A DNA stretch of 64,000 nucleotides from Limnothrix sp. CACIAM 69d (GCA_001913845.2 MKGP02000047.1:1-64000), one strand, 5' to 3'. Counted from the stretch's first letter, positions 35,658-45,840 are shown. Notes: a model not told the origin generated them from the sequence alone. Program-made: numbers and translations.

Positions 35658-36812
35658 TTAGCGGTTGGTATAGATTTGGTCGAAGATTGCACCCTCATCA
35701 AAGAACTTCTTGTTGGCGGCATCCCATCCACCAAAGTCATTAACCGTGTAGAGCTTGTTCACCTTGGGGAATTTGTTTTCAAACTCGCGGGCAACAGTGG
35801 GATCCACAGGACGGAAGCCGACTTTGGCAAATTCACGTTGGGCCTCTGGCGTGAACAGAAATTTCACGAAGGCTTCCGAGACAGCCCGAGTGCCATGCCG
35901 GTCAACATTTTTGTCTACGACTGCCACAGGTGCGTCGATCGAAATGTTGGTTTGCGGAACCACATAAAACAGTGATTGTTGACCTTGCAGTCCGGCTAAA
36001 ATCACTTCGTTTTCATAGTTCAGCAACACGTCGCCTTGATTTGCTCGGAAAAACACATCCGATGACTCACGGGCATCCTTGGGCAGCACTGGCACCTTGC
36101 GATAAATTTGCCGCACGTAATCCAAGGCTTGTTCTTCGCTGCCACCGGTATGGGAGACCGATCCCCAGAGACCCAGGAAGTTCCAACGAGCCACCCCGGA
36201 AGTTTTGGGATTGGCGGTAATGATGCTGACCTCAGGCTTCAGCAAGTCTGGCCAATTTCGCACGCCTTTGGGATTGCCCTGACGGGTAACGAACGCAATC
36301 ACCGATCGCGTCACAATCCCATTATTAGGCGATTCGCTTTCCCAACCGGGGTTAATCAAACCGCCCTTTTCAATGCGCTTGGTATCTGCGGCCAAGGCCA
36401 ACGCCACCACGTCCGCTTCTAGACCATCCAAAACGGCGCGCGTCTGGGATCCAGAACCACCATAGCTGGCATTAATAACAACATCCTGTCCCTGTTCGCG
36501 TTTCCACTTCTCCACAAACAACGGAATGATTTTGTCGTAGGCAGCTCTGGTAACGGCATAGGTCACCAGGGTAATTTCTACAGGCTTGTTCTGGCTGATT
36601 TGTAACGGCTGGTTTTGGGGAGACGGATTGCCTAGGCGCGCGCTCGCTGCATTGGTGCTGATGGGCGACAGGGCCAAAACGCTGAGTCCGCTGGCCACGG
36701 CTAGGGCGATCGATCGCAGGGCTGTGCGGCGACCAAGGCGGTGGGCTTTTGAGTTCAGGGGATTGAGCTGTGAGCGGAGAGCTTGCAGGGATTGGAGGAG
36801 AGGCAATCGCAT
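35658..36812 (-). CDS. sbpA: Sulfate ABC transporter substrate-binding protein
   Basis: Periplasmic sulfate-binding protein, 384 residues. Characteristic segments are ITLVTYAVTRAAYDKIIPLFVEKW, VINASYGGSGSQTRAVLDGLEADVVALAL, TANPKTSGVARWNFLGLWG and VLLNYENEVILA. The long N-terminus has RRTALRSIALAVASGLSVLAL, a signal peptide with paired arginines that could be read by Sec or possibly Tat. It is an orphan here: no cysT, cysW or cysA flanks it, so the permease must be elsewhere. Expression in relatives is induced by sulfur starvation; no site was identified. Confidence 0.93.
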   Translation of the reverse strand: MRLPLLQSLQALRSQLNPLNSKAHRLGRRTALRSIALAVASGLSVLALSPISTNAASARLGNPSPQNQPLQISQNKPVEITLVTYAVTRAAYDKIIPLFVEKWKREQGQDVVINASYGGSGSQTRAVLDGLEADVVALALAADTKRIEKGGLINPGWESESPNNGIVTRSVIAFVTRQGNPKGVRNWPDLLKPEVSIITANPKTSGVARWNFLGLWGSVSHTGGSEEQALDYVRQIYRKVPVLPKDARESSDVFFRANQGDVLLNYENEVILAGLQGQQSLFYVVPQTNISIDAPVAVVDKNVDRHGTRAVSEAFVKFLFTPEAQREFAKVGFRPVDPTVAREFENKFPKVNKLYTVNDFGGWDAANKKFFDEGAIFDQIYTNR

Positions 36813-37252
36813 GGTGCTTGGCTGAAAGGGGGCAGGCTGTTTTTTATAAACCCCGGTATTCCGATCGGCTTTTAGGATTTATTGAGCAAGATGATACTCA
36901 TGCCCCCAGGGAAAGTCAATCGAATTTGCTCAAAAACGGTCTAAAAATCAGGGAATTCTCAATTAGTTCCGCAAAATGGAAGCCGTCTATCAGTTTGCTA
37001 AGCGCAAGACAAGATCTTTAGAATACAAAAACGGAATACAAAAACTGAAATAGGCAATTCAGCACTTTAGCTTGAGCCAACAATAAAAGGATGAAAATAA
37101 ACAGAAAGCCCAAACCAATCAAAAATTCAATCAAAAATCCAATCAAAACGGGGCGATCGAACTGAATCGATCGCCCCGTTTGATATCAATGGCAACTGAT
37201 AGCAACTAGTCGCTGCAATCAGTTTCAGCAGTTGTCCAGCAAACCCGCTGCC
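36813..37252. other. Intergenic region of sbpA promoter and petD 3' end
   Basis: About 440 bases. The AT-rich half near 36840-37140 should carry the sbpA promoter reading leftward; no operator is clear. The other half carries the petD terminator. Confidence 0.5.
37146..37181 (-). terminator. Terminator hairpin of the petBD operon
   Basis: A perfect 15-bp stem, AAACGGGGCGATCGA (37146-37160) with TCGATCGCCCCGTTT (37167-37181), and a six-base loop. On the minus strand it is followed by T-rich sequence. It is 72 bases past the petD stop. The stem includes the GCGATCG part of a HIP1 site on each arm. Confidence 0.8.
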
Positions 37253-37735
37253 TTAGAACAGACCCAAGGTCAGGGACTTGTCGATCGGCATGATTGCGCC
37301 AATACCCAACCAGATGGCAAAGGCCGTTCCAAACAGGAACGAAGCCATAGCCACCGGACGACGGAAGGGGTTTTGGAACTTGTTCACGTTCTCAATGAAC
37401 GGAACCAACATCAAGCCCAGAGGAATGCCGCCCATGCAGGCGATTCCCAACAGCTTGTTCGGCAGAATCCGCAGGATTTGGAACACCGGATACAGGTACC
37501 ACTCCGGCAGAATTTCCAGCGGCGTGGCAAACGGATCCGCCGGTTCACCCACGATCGCCGGATCCAGCACAGCCAGACCCACCATCAGGGCGAAGGTTCC
37601 CAGGATCACCACCGGGAACACATAGAGCAAATCGTTCGGCCAAGCGGGTTCACCGTAGTAGTTGTGACCCATGCCCTTGGCCAGCTTCAGGCGCAAGTTC
37701 GGATCGCTCAGATCCGGCTTTTTGAGGATGGACAT
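37253..37735 (-). CDS. petD: Cytochrome b6f subunit IV
   Basis: A 160-residue thylakoid membrane protein with three helices. It starts [15 protein letters not shown] and has the quinol-oxidation-site motif PEWYLYP in [15 protein letters not shown]. It ends with the usual [10 protein letters not shown]. It follows petB by 202 bases on the same strand, the standard petBD pair. Confidence 0.98.
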   Translation of the reverse strand: MSILKKPDLSDPNLRLKLAKGMGHNYYGEPAWPNDLLYVFPVVILGTFALMVGLAVLDPAIVGEPADPFATPLEILPEWYLYPVFQILRILPNKLLGIACMGGIPLGLMLVPFIENVNKFQNPFRRPVAMASFLFGTAFAIWLGIGAIMPIDKSLTLGLF

Positions 37736-37937
37736 CGCTAAACGCTTCTCCGTGAAGGGAATTTAAAACGGCAGGTGGGACAAGGGTGGAGCCGGTTGCT
37801 CCCTGTGTTCTTTATTCCGATCCTGAACGATCCTGAAGACCAATCCTAGAAAAGCTCCCGAGGGAGTTCAAGACGGCGATACACAATTCAACAACCGGCT
37901 AATGAGCACCAAGCCAGCCACACCCGGTAGCGCATCT

Positions 37938-38585
37938 TTACAGGGGGCCCGAGATCCCTTGCTTGCGGATCATCAGGAAGTGCATCAGCATGAACACGGC
38001 GATCATCCAGGGCAGGACGAAGGTGTGCAGGCTGTAGTAGCGAGTGAGGGTGCCTTGGCCAACGCTTTCGCCACCGCGCAGCAGTTCAACAATGGTCGAA
38101 CCAACGACCGGGATCGCCTCAGGCACACCGGACACGATTTTCACAGCCCAGTAGCCCACTTGATCCCAGGGCAGCGAGTAGCCGGTCACACCGAAGGAAA
38201 CGGTCAACACGGCCAACACCACACCCGTTACCCAGGTCAGTTCGCGGGGCTTTTTGAAACCACCGGTCAGGTACACGCGGAAGACGTGCAGGATCATCAT
38301 CAGCACCATCATGCTGGCAGACCAGCGGTGGATGGAGCGGATCAGCCAGCCAAAGCTCACGTCGGTCATGATGTACTGCACCGACGAGAACGCTTCTGCC
38401 ACGGTGGGCTTGTAGTAGAAGGTCATGGCAAAGCCGGTAGCAAACTGGATCAAGAAGCAGACCAGCGTGACACCGCCAAGGCAGTAAAAGATGTTGACGT
38501 GGGGCGGGACGTACTTGTCCGTCACGTCGTCGGCGAGTGCTTGGATTTCCAAACGCTCGTCGAACCATTCGTACAGTTTCGACAT
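37938..38585 (-). CDS. petB: Cytochrome b6
   Basis: A 215-residue, four-helix heme protein of cytochrome b6f. It begins with [16 protein letters not shown] and binds two b hemes through His pairs in [25 protein letters not shown] and [29 protein letters not shown]. Cys near VNIFYCLGG is the site of covalent heme c-n attachment in this family. It is divergent from ctpA, an arrangement seen in other cyanobacteria. Confidence 0.98.
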   Translation of the reverse strand: MSKLYEWFDERLEIQALADDVTDKYVPPHVNIFYCLGGVTLVCFLIQFATGFAMTFYYKPTVAEAFSSVQYIMTDVSFGWLIRSIHRWSASMMVLMMILHVFRVYLTGGFKKPRELTWVTGVVLAVLTVSFGVTGYSLPWDQVGYWAVKIVSGVPEAIPVVGSTIVELLRGGESVGQGTLTRYYSLHTFVLPWMIAVFMLMHFLMIRKQGISGPL

Positions 38586-38906
38586 AGGTGCGGAGTCCCT
38601 TGCTGGAAAATGAGGCTGAAACTTAAAAATGCGTGGCGCTTTTTAAAAAATTTAACACACTGGAAATCCCCCCAACCCGATACGGAGAACCGATCAGTGG
38701 TGCGATCGCGCGGAGGGGGTGATTTACTTTGCCTTCGGGAGTACCTGGCCATGGCGCTGACCCATCCTGGGGGCCCCTGAGTCATTCTCAGGAAGGGGAT
38801 GGCCCAGGGGGCGATCGAGCCGGGCCGGGTTGTCACTTGGCCTCGCAAGTTAAACAATTTTGGGTAGGGTTTGAGGAAGCCCCTTTCAGCAGTTAGGATC
38901 GGTTTC
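38586..38906. other. Divergent petB/ctpA promoter region
   Basis: About 320 bases between two outward-facing genes. AT-rich near petB (38625-38660) and GC-rich in the middle. Apart from ribosome-binding sequences I see no specific element. Confidence 0.5.
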
Positions 38907-40172
38907 ATGCTTAAGAATCTGATTCAAAAACCATTTAGGGTTGGACTCCTCCTAGGGTTGTGGGTGCTGCTGCTGTGGCTGGGTGGGCCCACCGATCGCG
39001 CTTGGGCCATGACCCAGGAGCAGAAGCTGCTGAGTGAAGCATGGCGAATTGTTAACCGCGCTTATATAGACGACACGTTTAATCATCAAAACTGGTGGTG
39101 GATTCGTGAAAAGGCGCTGAAGAAGCCCTTGCGCGATCGAACGGAAACCTATGGGGCGATTCAAGAAATGCTGGCCGTGTTGGGGGATCCCTTCACCCGA
39201 TTCCTGTCACCGGAGCAATATCGCAGTTTGCAAACCAACACCTCCGGGGAACTGACCGGGGTGGGATTACAAATTGCGCTCGATCCCGAAACAGGCGCGT
39301 TGACGGTGGTGGCTCCCTTGGCGGGTTCACCGGCCGATCGAGCGGGAATTTTGCCCCAGGATCAAATTCTGAGCATTAACGGCATCCCCACCAAGGCCAT
39401 GAGCTTGGATGAGGCGGCGGAGCGGATGCGCGGCCCCTCGGGCAGTCAGGTGCGATTGCAAATTCAGCGATCGGGGGAACCGGAACCCAAAGATTACGAC
39501 TTGGTGCGCGATCGCATTGCGATTAATCCGGTAGTGGCGGAGTTGCGGCGCGATCGGGATCGCAAGATCGGTTACCTGCGCCTTAGCCAGTTCAATGGCA
39601 ACGCAGCGGCGGAAATGGCCACCGCCATCAAGCAACTGTCGCGACAAGGAGCTGAGGGGTTTGTGCTCGATCTGCGCAATAATCCCGGCGGGCTGCTGCA
39701 GGCGGGCATTGCGATCGCCCGACAATGGATTGATAGCGGGCCGATCGTTTATACGGTGAATCGCCAAGGGGTGTTCGACTCCTTCGAGGCTAGCGGCAAC
39801 GCCCTCACCGACGCGCCGTTGGTGGTGTTGGTGAATCGGGGAACCGCCAGCGCCAGCGAGATTTTGGCCGGTGCGCTGCAAGATAGCGGCCGGGCCCAAC
39901 TGGTGGGCGAGCGCACCTTTGGCAAGGGGTTAATTCAATCCCTGTTTGATTTGGCCGACGGCTCCGGATTGGCGGTGACGATCGCTAAATACGAAACCCC
40001 ATCCCACCGGGATATCAACCAAGCCGGCATTGAGCCGAACCGTCCCATTGATGGCCCGCCTCCGCTGCCGATTGGCGATCGATCTGCTCCCGATCGGGTT
40101 GATCCCCAATATGATGCGGCGGTGGAAACCCTACTGGCCAACTTGACGGGCACGGTCACGGCCCGCCGATAA
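38907..40172 (+). CDS. ctpA: Carboxyl-terminal processing protease (D1 processing)
   Basis: Lumenal serine protease that removes the C-terminal extension of photosystem II protein D1. A signal peptide (VGLLLGLWVLLLWLGGPTDRAWA) is followed by the N-terminal domain, a PDZ domain (LTGVGLQIALDPETGALTVVAPLAGSPADRAGI, QDQILSINGIPT) and the S41 catalytic domain. That domain carries FVLDLRNNPGGLL, catalytic Ser in NRGTASASEILAGAL and catalytic Lys in GERTFGKG. The ATG at 38907 has AGGA nine bases upstream; an in-frame start 36 bases earlier is less likely. 421 residues. Confidence 0.95.
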   Translation: MLKNLIQKPFRVGLLLGLWVLLLWLGGPTDRAWAMTQEQKLLSEAWRIVNRAYIDDTFNHQNWWWIREKALKKPLRDRTETYGAIQEMLAVLGDPFTRFLSPEQYRSLQTNTSGELTGVGLQIALDPETGALTVVAPLAGSPADRAGILPQDQILSINGIPTKAMSLDEAAERMRGPSGSQVRLQIQRSGEPEPKDYDLVRDRIAINPVVAELRRDRDRKIGYLRLSQFNGNAAAEMATAIKQLSRQGAEGFVLDLRNNPGGLLQAGIAIARQWIDSGPIVYTVNRQGVFDSFEASGNALTDAPLVVLVNRGTASASEILAGALQDSGRAQLVGERTFGKGLIQSLFDLADGSGLAVTIAKYETPSHRDINQAGIEPNRPIDGPPPLPIGDRSAPDRVDPQYDAAVETLLANLTGTVTARR

Positions 40173-40176
40173 AATC

Positions 40177-40208
40177 AGCCCCTGGCGCAATCGTCATGCT
40201 CAGGGGCT
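40177..40208. terminator. Terminator hairpin between ctpA and ccmO
   Basis: AGCCCCTG (40177-40184) pairs with CAGGGGCT (40201-40208). It lies just past the ctpA stop, between converging genes. The T-run is weak. Confidence 0.55.
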
Positions 40209-40306
40209 ATTGACTGGCTATTCAATTTGCAGGTTTTGGCTGGATGCAGATTGGCCGGTTGCAGATTGGCTTCATTCAGGCAACCGTCACTCAAACCAAA
40301 CGCGTC

Positions 40307-41083
40307 CTAAAGGCGCTCCTCAAATCGTTCCAACTGCTGAGGCTCACGCATCGGCAGTTCCACCGGCTCTAAACGTTGCAGTTCCGGCAGCGCCACCGGT
40401 TGCATCACCCGCCGCTCCACTTGATGCAGCTCGATCGGGATCGCCCGGCGAGTTTCCACCGTCGCTTGCCAATGTTCCGCCAAGGGCAAGGCCCGTTCCA
40501 AGTCTTCTAAGGCTCGGGGAATCACCATCACCGCATGGAGTTGGCCAATCCGTTCTGCTTCAGCCATACCAATTTGAATCGCCATCCCCACATCAGCCAC
40601 GGAGCCGCGAATGATGGCGGTGCAAAGGCCATCCCCGATCGTTTCATAGGCGGCCAACCGCACATCGGCTCCCTTGAGCATGGCATCGGCGGCTCCCACC
40701 ATGGCCGGGAATCCGACGGTTTCTAAGAGGCCCACCGCTTGATTCGCAAACGGGCTGCGGGGCATTTCCGCCAAAGCGTCCCAACTGGGTGGCCGAATCG
40801 GCAACACCGCATCCAAGTTAGGCAGCGGCCGCGGAATCACGGTTTTGCCCACCAGTTGCCCAAATTGTCCGGCAGTTTCTGCGCCAGCTTCCACGGCAAT
40901 TCGCACATCGGCAATGTTGCCCCGCACGATCGCGGTGCAATGGCCGCTACCGGTTTTCTCGAAACCCACCAGGGTCACCCCCGAAGATTTCAGCATCATG
41001 TCCGCAGTGCCGACAATTGCCGGAAAACTGCGGGTTGAGACCATGCCGAGGGCAGATTGATTTGCGGGAGTGGCAGCGGTCAT
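40307..41083 (-). CDS. ccmO: Carboxysome shell protein CcmO (tandem BMC)
   Basis: A 258-residue protein with two bacterial-microcompartment domains. The first runs about 11-91 (ALGMVSTRSFPAIVGTADMML, CTAIVRGNIADV, VIPRPLPNL) and the second about 115-200 (AVGLLETVGFPAMVGAADAML, CTAIIRGSVADV, MVIPRALEDL). A C-terminal tail of about 55 residues rich in Glu, Arg, Gln and Pro follows. Tandem BMC proteins form pseudohexameric trimers in the shell. Last gene of the ccm unit, 122 bases after ccmN. Confidence 0.94.
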   Translation of the reverse strand: MTAATPANQSALGMVSTRSFPAIVGTADMMLKSSGVTLVGFEKTGSGHCTAIVRGNIADVRIAVEAGAETAGQFGQLVGKTVIPRPLPNLDAVLPIRPPSWDALAEMPRSPFANQAVGLLETVGFPAMVGAADAMLKGADVRLAAYETIGDGLCTAIIRGSVADVGMAIQIGMAEAERIGQLHAVMVIPRALEDLERALPLAEHWQATVETRRAIPIELHQVERRVMQPVALPELQRLEPVELPMREPQQLERFEERL

Positions 41084-41205
41084 CGGAGGAAGGGGAGGGG
41101 CGCAAGGGGAACGATCGGGGCAATTCAGAACATTGCTGCCTCTATCTTAGGCCTGCCACAGGTTCGGCCCGCCACAGAGATTGGCGCGATCGGGTGAGCA
41201 GGAAC

Positions 41206-42264
41206 TCAGGGTTCATCCCGATCATCCGCACCGGGCGAATGGGCGGAGGGCAGTTGACCGGCTCCATGGGTTCCGTTCAGGGATTGCTGATAGGGAAACA
41301 TCATGGACAGCAACCGATTCACGTGGCTGCGTCCATAGACTTCCACCTTCTGCTCCACAATTTGATGCTCAGTGGTTTGGGTGACGATCGCGCTTGGGGT
41401 GGGCGGCGGCTCGGCCACGGTTGGTGTTGAGGTCAGCGGCTCTGAAGTGGTTGAGGTTGCTGAAGTGCCGGGAAGAATAGCTGGCGTGGCGATCGGGCGC
41501 GGCTGGATGGGGCTGACACCGGGAGCCAAGCCCGGCGGTGCTTGGTAGGGCACGGGTTCCGGCAAGGGCGGTGCGGCGGGCGGTGCAGGTGGAAAAGGAC
41601 TCCCGGAAAATCCCTGGCGATAGAAACGGCCGCTCCGATCCTGGCGTTCTTCATCGTCCTCATCCCAGGGAGAGGGCAACGGATCGGGCGGGTCGTCGGT
41701 CGCCGGGGCGGTTGGTTGCGGGCTGGGGGCGATCGGGGTTTCGTTGAACTGAGCGGCGGCCGGTAAATCTTCAGCCCTCAAATTGCCCGTGCTCAAATCT
41801 CCCGTGCTTAAATCTCCCGTGCTTAAATTCTTAGCCCCTGAATGTTCAGCCCCTGAATGTACAACCCCTGAACTTCCCGTATTTGAATTTTGAGTTCCTG
41901 AATCCCCTAGGTCTGAATCTCCCAGGTATTGACCCGGCGCAATTCGCTGGCCAGGGGCGATCGACTGGTTTAAAACAGTTGTGCTGGGGCCAATGCAGGC
42001 CGATCGACCCACCCGTACCGCGCCAATCAGCAACACAGCGGCCCCCAGATGGGCCGAGGCTTCCAGCACAATTTGCCCCCCTTGACAGGCATGGACGACT
42101 GCGCCCATCCCGATCGTCACGTGGGGGCCGATTGTAATTCGGCTGCCCGGATCCGCCTGTAACAGCACCCCGGGGGCAATCGTCGCCGTTGGATCAAGCG
42201 TCACTTCGCCGGAAATCCAGGACTGGCGATCGTCCACCGGATGTAGCGGTTGCAGGGTCATCAT
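41206..42264 (-). CDS. ccmN: Carboxysome assembly protein CcmN with expanded linker
   Basis: Adaptor linking CcmM/Rubisco cargo to the shell. The N-terminal left-handed beta-helix has hexapeptide repeats (ISGEVTLDPTATIAPGVLL, ITIGPHVTIGMGAVVHA, LIGAVRVGRSACIGPST). A linker of about 200 residues is far longer than in most CcmN proteins I know. It contains in-frame repeats (LSTGDLSTGDLSTGNL; HSGAEHSGAK) and a Pro-rich part. The C-terminal encapsulation peptide is the amphipathic VYGRSHVNRLLSMMFPYQ, followed by a short acidic tail. 352 residues. It begins 36 bases after the ccmM stop. Confidence 0.9.
   Translation of the reverse strand: MMTLQPLHPVDDRQSWISGEVTLDPTATIAPGVLLQADPGSRITIGPHVTIGMGAVVHACQGGQIVLEASAHLGAAVLLIGAVRVGRSACIGPSTTVLNQSIAPGQRIAPGQYLGDSDLGDSGTQNSNTGSSGVVHSGAEHSGAKNLSTGDLSTGDLSTGNLRAEDLPAAAQFNETPIAPSPQPTAPATDDPPDPLPSPWDEDDEERQDRSGRFYRQGFSGSPFPPAPPAAPPLPEPVPYQAPPGLAPGVSPIQPRPIATPAILPGTSATSTTSEPLTSTPTVAEPPPTPSAIVTQTTEHQIVEQKVEVYGRSHVNRLLSMMFPYQQSLNGTHGAGQLPSAHSPGADDRDEP
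41785..41905. repeat. In-frame tandem repeats within the ccmN linker
   Basis: CCCGTGCTTAAATCT-like 15-base units repeat about three times near 41785-41825, followed by CCCCTGAATGTTCAG-like units near 41833-41870. Because the unit is a multiple of three, the frame is kept and the linker lengthens by five-residue steps. Confidence 0.7.
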
Positions 42265-42300
42265 GCGGCAGCCGAATAGGGGGATGGGGGCCTCCGGGTC

Positions 42301-44268
42301 TTAGCGACCGGGACGCTGAACCACTTCTTCGTAAACGCGCTTCTTGGCCGTCGGGTCGATGCCAATCACACGCACGTAGCTCGTGGGGTTATTTGCCAAG
42401 CAAGCCGTCAGGGCCGCCAGCACTTGGTTAGCCGAGGAGCCTTCCAGGCCGCCGCAGCTCGTCCAAGCATTAGCCCGGAACCGACGCGCATCGGCATATT
42501 CAGCGCCAATTCGGTAGCCTTGGCTCAGGAGCTTTTGGATTTGCTGGGCAACGGCAGCGGGCACGTTTCCAGCGCTCACCGGGGCAGAACCATTGGTGCT
42601 GGCTGCCGCAGGGGCGCTGAAGCTCACCGCATTGTTAGCTGCTTGCACACCGGGACGCTGAACGATGATTTCAGCGGCGCGGCGCTTGCTGCCGGGTTCC
42701 ACGGCCACCAAACGCACATAGGCGGTGGCATGATCGGCCATGCAGGCACTTAAGGACGCGATCGCTTCCCGTTCCGAAGTGGCTTGCACCGAACCGCAAG
42801 TCGTCCAGGCGTTAGCGCGGAAGCGACGCACATCGGCAAATTCCGCCGTGATCTTGCAACCCCGGCCCACCAGTTGCCGAATTTGGGCTGCCACTTCTGC
42901 CGAAATGCCACCCGTAGCCACCGCTGCACCATTGCTGGCAGCGGCCGCCGAAGCACCGGTCACCGCCTTGGTTCCGGAGCCGTCGGGCCGTTGGATCACG
43001 GATTCAAAAACGCGCTTTTTCGCCCGCTTGTCAATTCCAATCAAGCGCACATAGTCCCCCGCGTGGTCAGCCAAGCAGCCTTGCAGCAGGCTCAACACTT
43101 GGGACTCGCTGGTGGAATCGATCGGCTTACAGCTCGTCCAAGCATTCGCCCGGAAGCGACGCGGATCCGCATGTTCCGTACCAATTTGGTAGCCCTGGGC
43201 TAGCAGTTGGCGCACTTGGGTGGCCAAATCACCACCAACCGCACCATTGCTGGTCGGAGCTTTGGAGCCGTTGCCGTTGCTGCTCGGTTGGCTGGCTTTG
43301 GCACTGGTGACCGTGCCTTGACCCACCTTGTCACCCGGGCGATGGACAACCGATTCATAAACCCGTTTCTTAACCGCAGGATCAATCCCGATCACCCGCA
43401 CATATTCACCCGCGTGATCACGCAGGCAGCCTTCTAGGGCCGTCAGCACGTCGCTTTCATAGGCCGATCGCGGCAGGGCGCAGCTCGTCCAGGCATTGGC
43501 CCGGAAGCGGCGTGCGTCGGCATATTCAGCGCTGACTTGGTATCCCTGAGCCAGCAATTGGCGAACCTGTTGCACCAACTCGGCGCTCAACGTCGTCGTA
43601 ACCACGGAACCCCCAGAACCTTCAGAACGATAATCTTGAACAGCAGAACCGTTGGCGGGCCAATTGCCCGTCGGGTTGGCGATCGCCCCCTCAGGCCAAT
43701 GATCCAACCCGGCCAACTGGCGCACAAACTCCCGATCGCGCTCCCGAGCCACCGGCAACGCATCGGCCTGTTCCTGCGTCAGAATCGTTGAACCCGACGG
43801 CACGTAACGCCCCGACGGAATTTCCACGTCTTGAATCAGCACATGCATCATCACAATACAGCCATCGCCGACCCGCGCATTAAACACGGTCGATCGAAAG
43901 CCAATGAAGCAATCGCTGCCGATGTAGGCGGGGCCATGAATCAGCGCCAGGTGTGATACCGTCGCCGATTCACCAATCCAAACCGCATAATCTTGGCCGT
44001 CATCCCCCAACACACAGCCGTCGGCCAACCCATGGATCAACGCTCCATCTTCCACCGATGCCCCCGCACCGATGTGGAACGCTGCGCCCCGATCGGCTCG
44101 CACCGATGTACCTGGCCCCACCCTTGCCCCAGCGGCGATCGTCACTTGACCAACCACATTGGCGAACGGATGAACTTGAGCCGTGGGATGGATGGCGGGC
44201 CGCACGGATTGATCGGAAGCCAGTGACTTCCGATCAATAACCGTTCCATTTGCCCCTCGCGATCCCAT
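42301..44268 (-). CDS. ccmM: Carboxysome protein CcmM with four Rubisco-small-subunit-like domains
   Basis: Condenses Rubisco in the beta-carboxysome. The N-terminal gamma-carbonic-anhydrase-like left-handed beta-helix (about 1-200) is followed by four SSUL repeats of about 85 residues. Each has the pattern (V/I)xQ(V/I)xxLLxxGYx(I/V)xxEx AD [10 protein letters not shown](S/T)C and a C-terminal YVR(V/L)(I/V)(G/A) strand, linked by Gly/Ser/Ala-rich spacers. The paired Cys in each SSUL can be redox-active. The ATG at 44268 is chosen since GGAGG lies nine bases upstream; an in-frame GTG six codons earlier is rejected. A GTG at 43605 preceded by GGGGG may start the short, SSUL-only form. Confidence 0.96.
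   Translation of the reverse strand: MGSRGANGTVIDRKSLASDQSVRPAIHPTAQVHPFANVVGQVTIAAGARVGPGTSVRADRGAAFHIGAGASVEDGALIHGLADGCVLGDDGQDYAVWIGESATVSHLALIHGPAYIGSDCFIGFRSTVFNARVGDGCIVMMHVLIQDVEIPSGRYVPSGSTILTQEQADALPVARERDREFVRQLAGLDHWPEGAIANPTGNWPANGSAVQDYRSEGSGGSVVTTTLSAELVQQVRQLLAQGYQVSAEYADARRFRANAWTSCALPRSAYESDVLTALEGCLRDHAGEYVRVIGIDPAVKKRVYESVVHRPGDKVGQGTVTSAKASQPSSNGNGSKAPTSNGAVGGDLATQVRQLLAQGYQIGTEHADPRRFRANAWTSCKPIDSTSESQVLSLLQGCLADHAGDYVRLIGIDKRAKKRVFESVIQRPDGSGTKAVTGASAAAASNGAAVATGGISAEVAAQIRQLVGRGCKITAEFADVRRFRANAWTTCGSVQATSEREAIASLSACMADHATAYVRLVAVEPGSKRRAAEIIVQRPGVQAANNAVSFSAPAAASTNGSAPVSAGNVPAAVAQQIQKLLSQGYRIGAEYADARRFRANAWTSCGGLEGSSANQVLAALTACLANNPTSYVRVIGIDPTAKKRVYEEVVQRPGR
43603..43620 (-). 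promoter_or_regulatory. Candidate internal start of short CcmM (M35-like form)
   Basis: On the minus strand, TGGGGGTTCC immediately precedes a GTG (43605-43603) that is in frame with ccmM and lies just before the first SSUL domain. Many beta-cyanobacteria produce a short CcmM by internal initiation at an equivalent place. From here the product would be about 434 residues. Confidence 0.5.
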
Positions 44269-44595
44269 GCTTAAAACCTCCGTCACGACTTCACTAACAA
44301 TTGCTGCGATTCGCTAGCGAATGCTGCAACCAGGAAGCTTCCTACTCAATCGCGGTGCAGGTGGCTGCGTTTGCGACCCAGGCTGGCAGGGCCGGACTGG
44401 CTGCCTTCCGGATTGTTGATTTAGATGATCAAGTGACTCCATTGAGTTGACCTGATCGCTAGATCGCCCCGCTCAAGTTGCCATTCACCCAAGTTGCCGT
44501 TAGTCCCCATTGCCATTAGCCACCTTGAATTGCAGATGCCTGGAACAGGCCTGGAAGATCCCTAGACTATTCCTGGCAACTCCGCACGGGTGACC
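44269..44595. other. ccmL-ccmM intergenic region
   Basis: About 330 bases inside the operon. It contains the strong GGAGG of ccmM and degenerate repeats of AAGTTGCC(A/G)TT near 44465-44525. No gene. Confidence 0.5.
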
Positions 44596-44931
44596 CTAAT
44601 TCGGCAACCGGGCATTATTGGGCAGCAGCAGCCGGTCTTCATCACGCTTGCTGTACAAGCGCATATTCTCAGCGCTCACGGTGTCGATGATCGCAATGGC
44701 CGCCGCGTCAATTGGACGACCTTCGCCCCCCTCCACTTGACGAGCAGCACTGCCCCGGGCCACCAGCACCCATTCATCCATGCCAGCCCCCACCCCGTCA
44801 GCCACCACCTCATATTTCGGCGTGAGCTGACCGGCCGCATCGACCAACTGCACCAACAGAAACTTCACGCCCCGTAGGCTGGGTTCCTTTTGGGTGCTAA
44901 CCACCGTGCCGCAGACCCGTGCAATTTGCAT
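44596..44931 (-). CDS. ccmL: Carboxysome vertex protein CcmL
   Basis: A 111-residue EutN/CcmL-type pentamer that caps carboxysome vertices. It begins MQIARVCGTVVSTQKEPSLRG and contains FLLVQLVDAAGQ, DGVGAGMDEWVLVARGSAAR and the IDAAAIAIIDTV segment. It extends slightly past the usual end with a charged tail (RDEDRLLLPN). Second gene of the ccm operon. Confidence 0.96.
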   Translation of the reverse strand: MQIARVCGTVVSTQKEPSLRGVKFLLVQLVDAAGQLTPKYEVVADGVGAGMDEWVLVARGSAARQVEGGEGRPIDAAAIAIIDTVSAENMRLYSKRDEDRLLLPNNARLPN

Positions 44932-45400
44932 AGCAACTGATTCAAACCAGCACTGTGAACGATCGCGAAAACAACAGACACTTTGAAGCTTTTTTACGAG
45001 GACTCACCCTCAACACTCCTATCCGTTTTAGCCACTGACTTGATCGAAGCGATCGCCTCGATCAGAAAGTTCTCAAAACGCTTTGCAATTCAATAAATTG
45101 CATTGTTTCGGAATATCGGGATGCGCACTGACTAACCGACAGTACGATCGAGTCGTGATCAGACCTAAACAAAAATTTTTAGCCCGTTGGATGAAGTTAG
45201 GTTTTAACCAATTTCGATAGGGCGATCGCGTCATGCCAGCGCACTCAGAACCTTGATCTCAACACCAATGGTTTAAATTGCCCGATGACCGGGATTAGAC
45301 CTCTGATGGAGACGACTGATTCTCATGCTCGATCGCTTAAAAACTGCTGCCCGCTGAAATTGCGTCAAAGCCTAACGCAGCCAACTTCGCGCTTGGATGA
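44932..45400. other. ccmK-ccmL intergenic region
   Basis: About 470 bases. The inverted repeat TGATCGA (45041-45047) and TCGATCA (45058-45064) encloses a HIP1 site, and TCTGATCGAGG-like sequence flanks it. A structured gap between an abundant shell protein (CcmK) and a scarce vertex protein (CcmL) could set their ratio, but I see no clear terminator. No gene. Confidence 0.45.
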
Positions 45401-45709
45401 CTATTCCGAGAACTGTTGCACTGCCTCGGTGTAGCGGATCGGCAGCACATACTCCAGGTTTTCGTGGGGACGAGCAATGATGTGGGTCGAAACCACTTCA
45501 CCGCCGTTCACGCGGCGCACGGATTCCACGCCAGCGGCCACGGAAGCTTGCACTTCCGACACATCGCCACGGACGATCACGGTCACGCGGGCGCTACCGA
45601 TTTTCTCGTAGCCCACCAGGGTCACCCGAGCGGCCTTCACCATCGCATCAGCGGCTTCCACAACGGCGGGAAAACCACGGGTTTCAATCATTCCGACTGC
45701 AATAGGCAT
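45401..45709 (-). CDS. ccmK2: Carboxysome shell hexamer CcmK
   Basis: A 102-residue single BMC-domain protein forming shell hexamers. It starts [29 protein letters not shown], with pore-region sequence [18 protein letters not shown] and [15 protein letters not shown]. The C-terminus is that of the CcmK1/CcmK2 type. AAGGAG lies eight bases before its ATG. Only one ccmK precedes ccmL; many relatives have two, so a second copy may be elsewhere. Confidence 0.95.
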   Translation of the reverse strand: MPIAVGMIETRGFPAVVEAADAMVKAARVTLVGYEKIGSARVTVIVRGDVSEVQASVAAGVESVRRVNGGEVVSTHIIARPHENLEYVLPIRYTEAVQQFSE

Positions 45710-45840
45710 TGCCGAACTCCTTATGTTGTGTCGTAAACGCGAATGTTGTAGAACGCCTTGGTTATTTCCAAGGACGATCGTCCCTGCGCTAGTGCGATCG
45801 CGGCATTTATCGTACCCCCCTTGGGGATCTGGCGCTAGCT

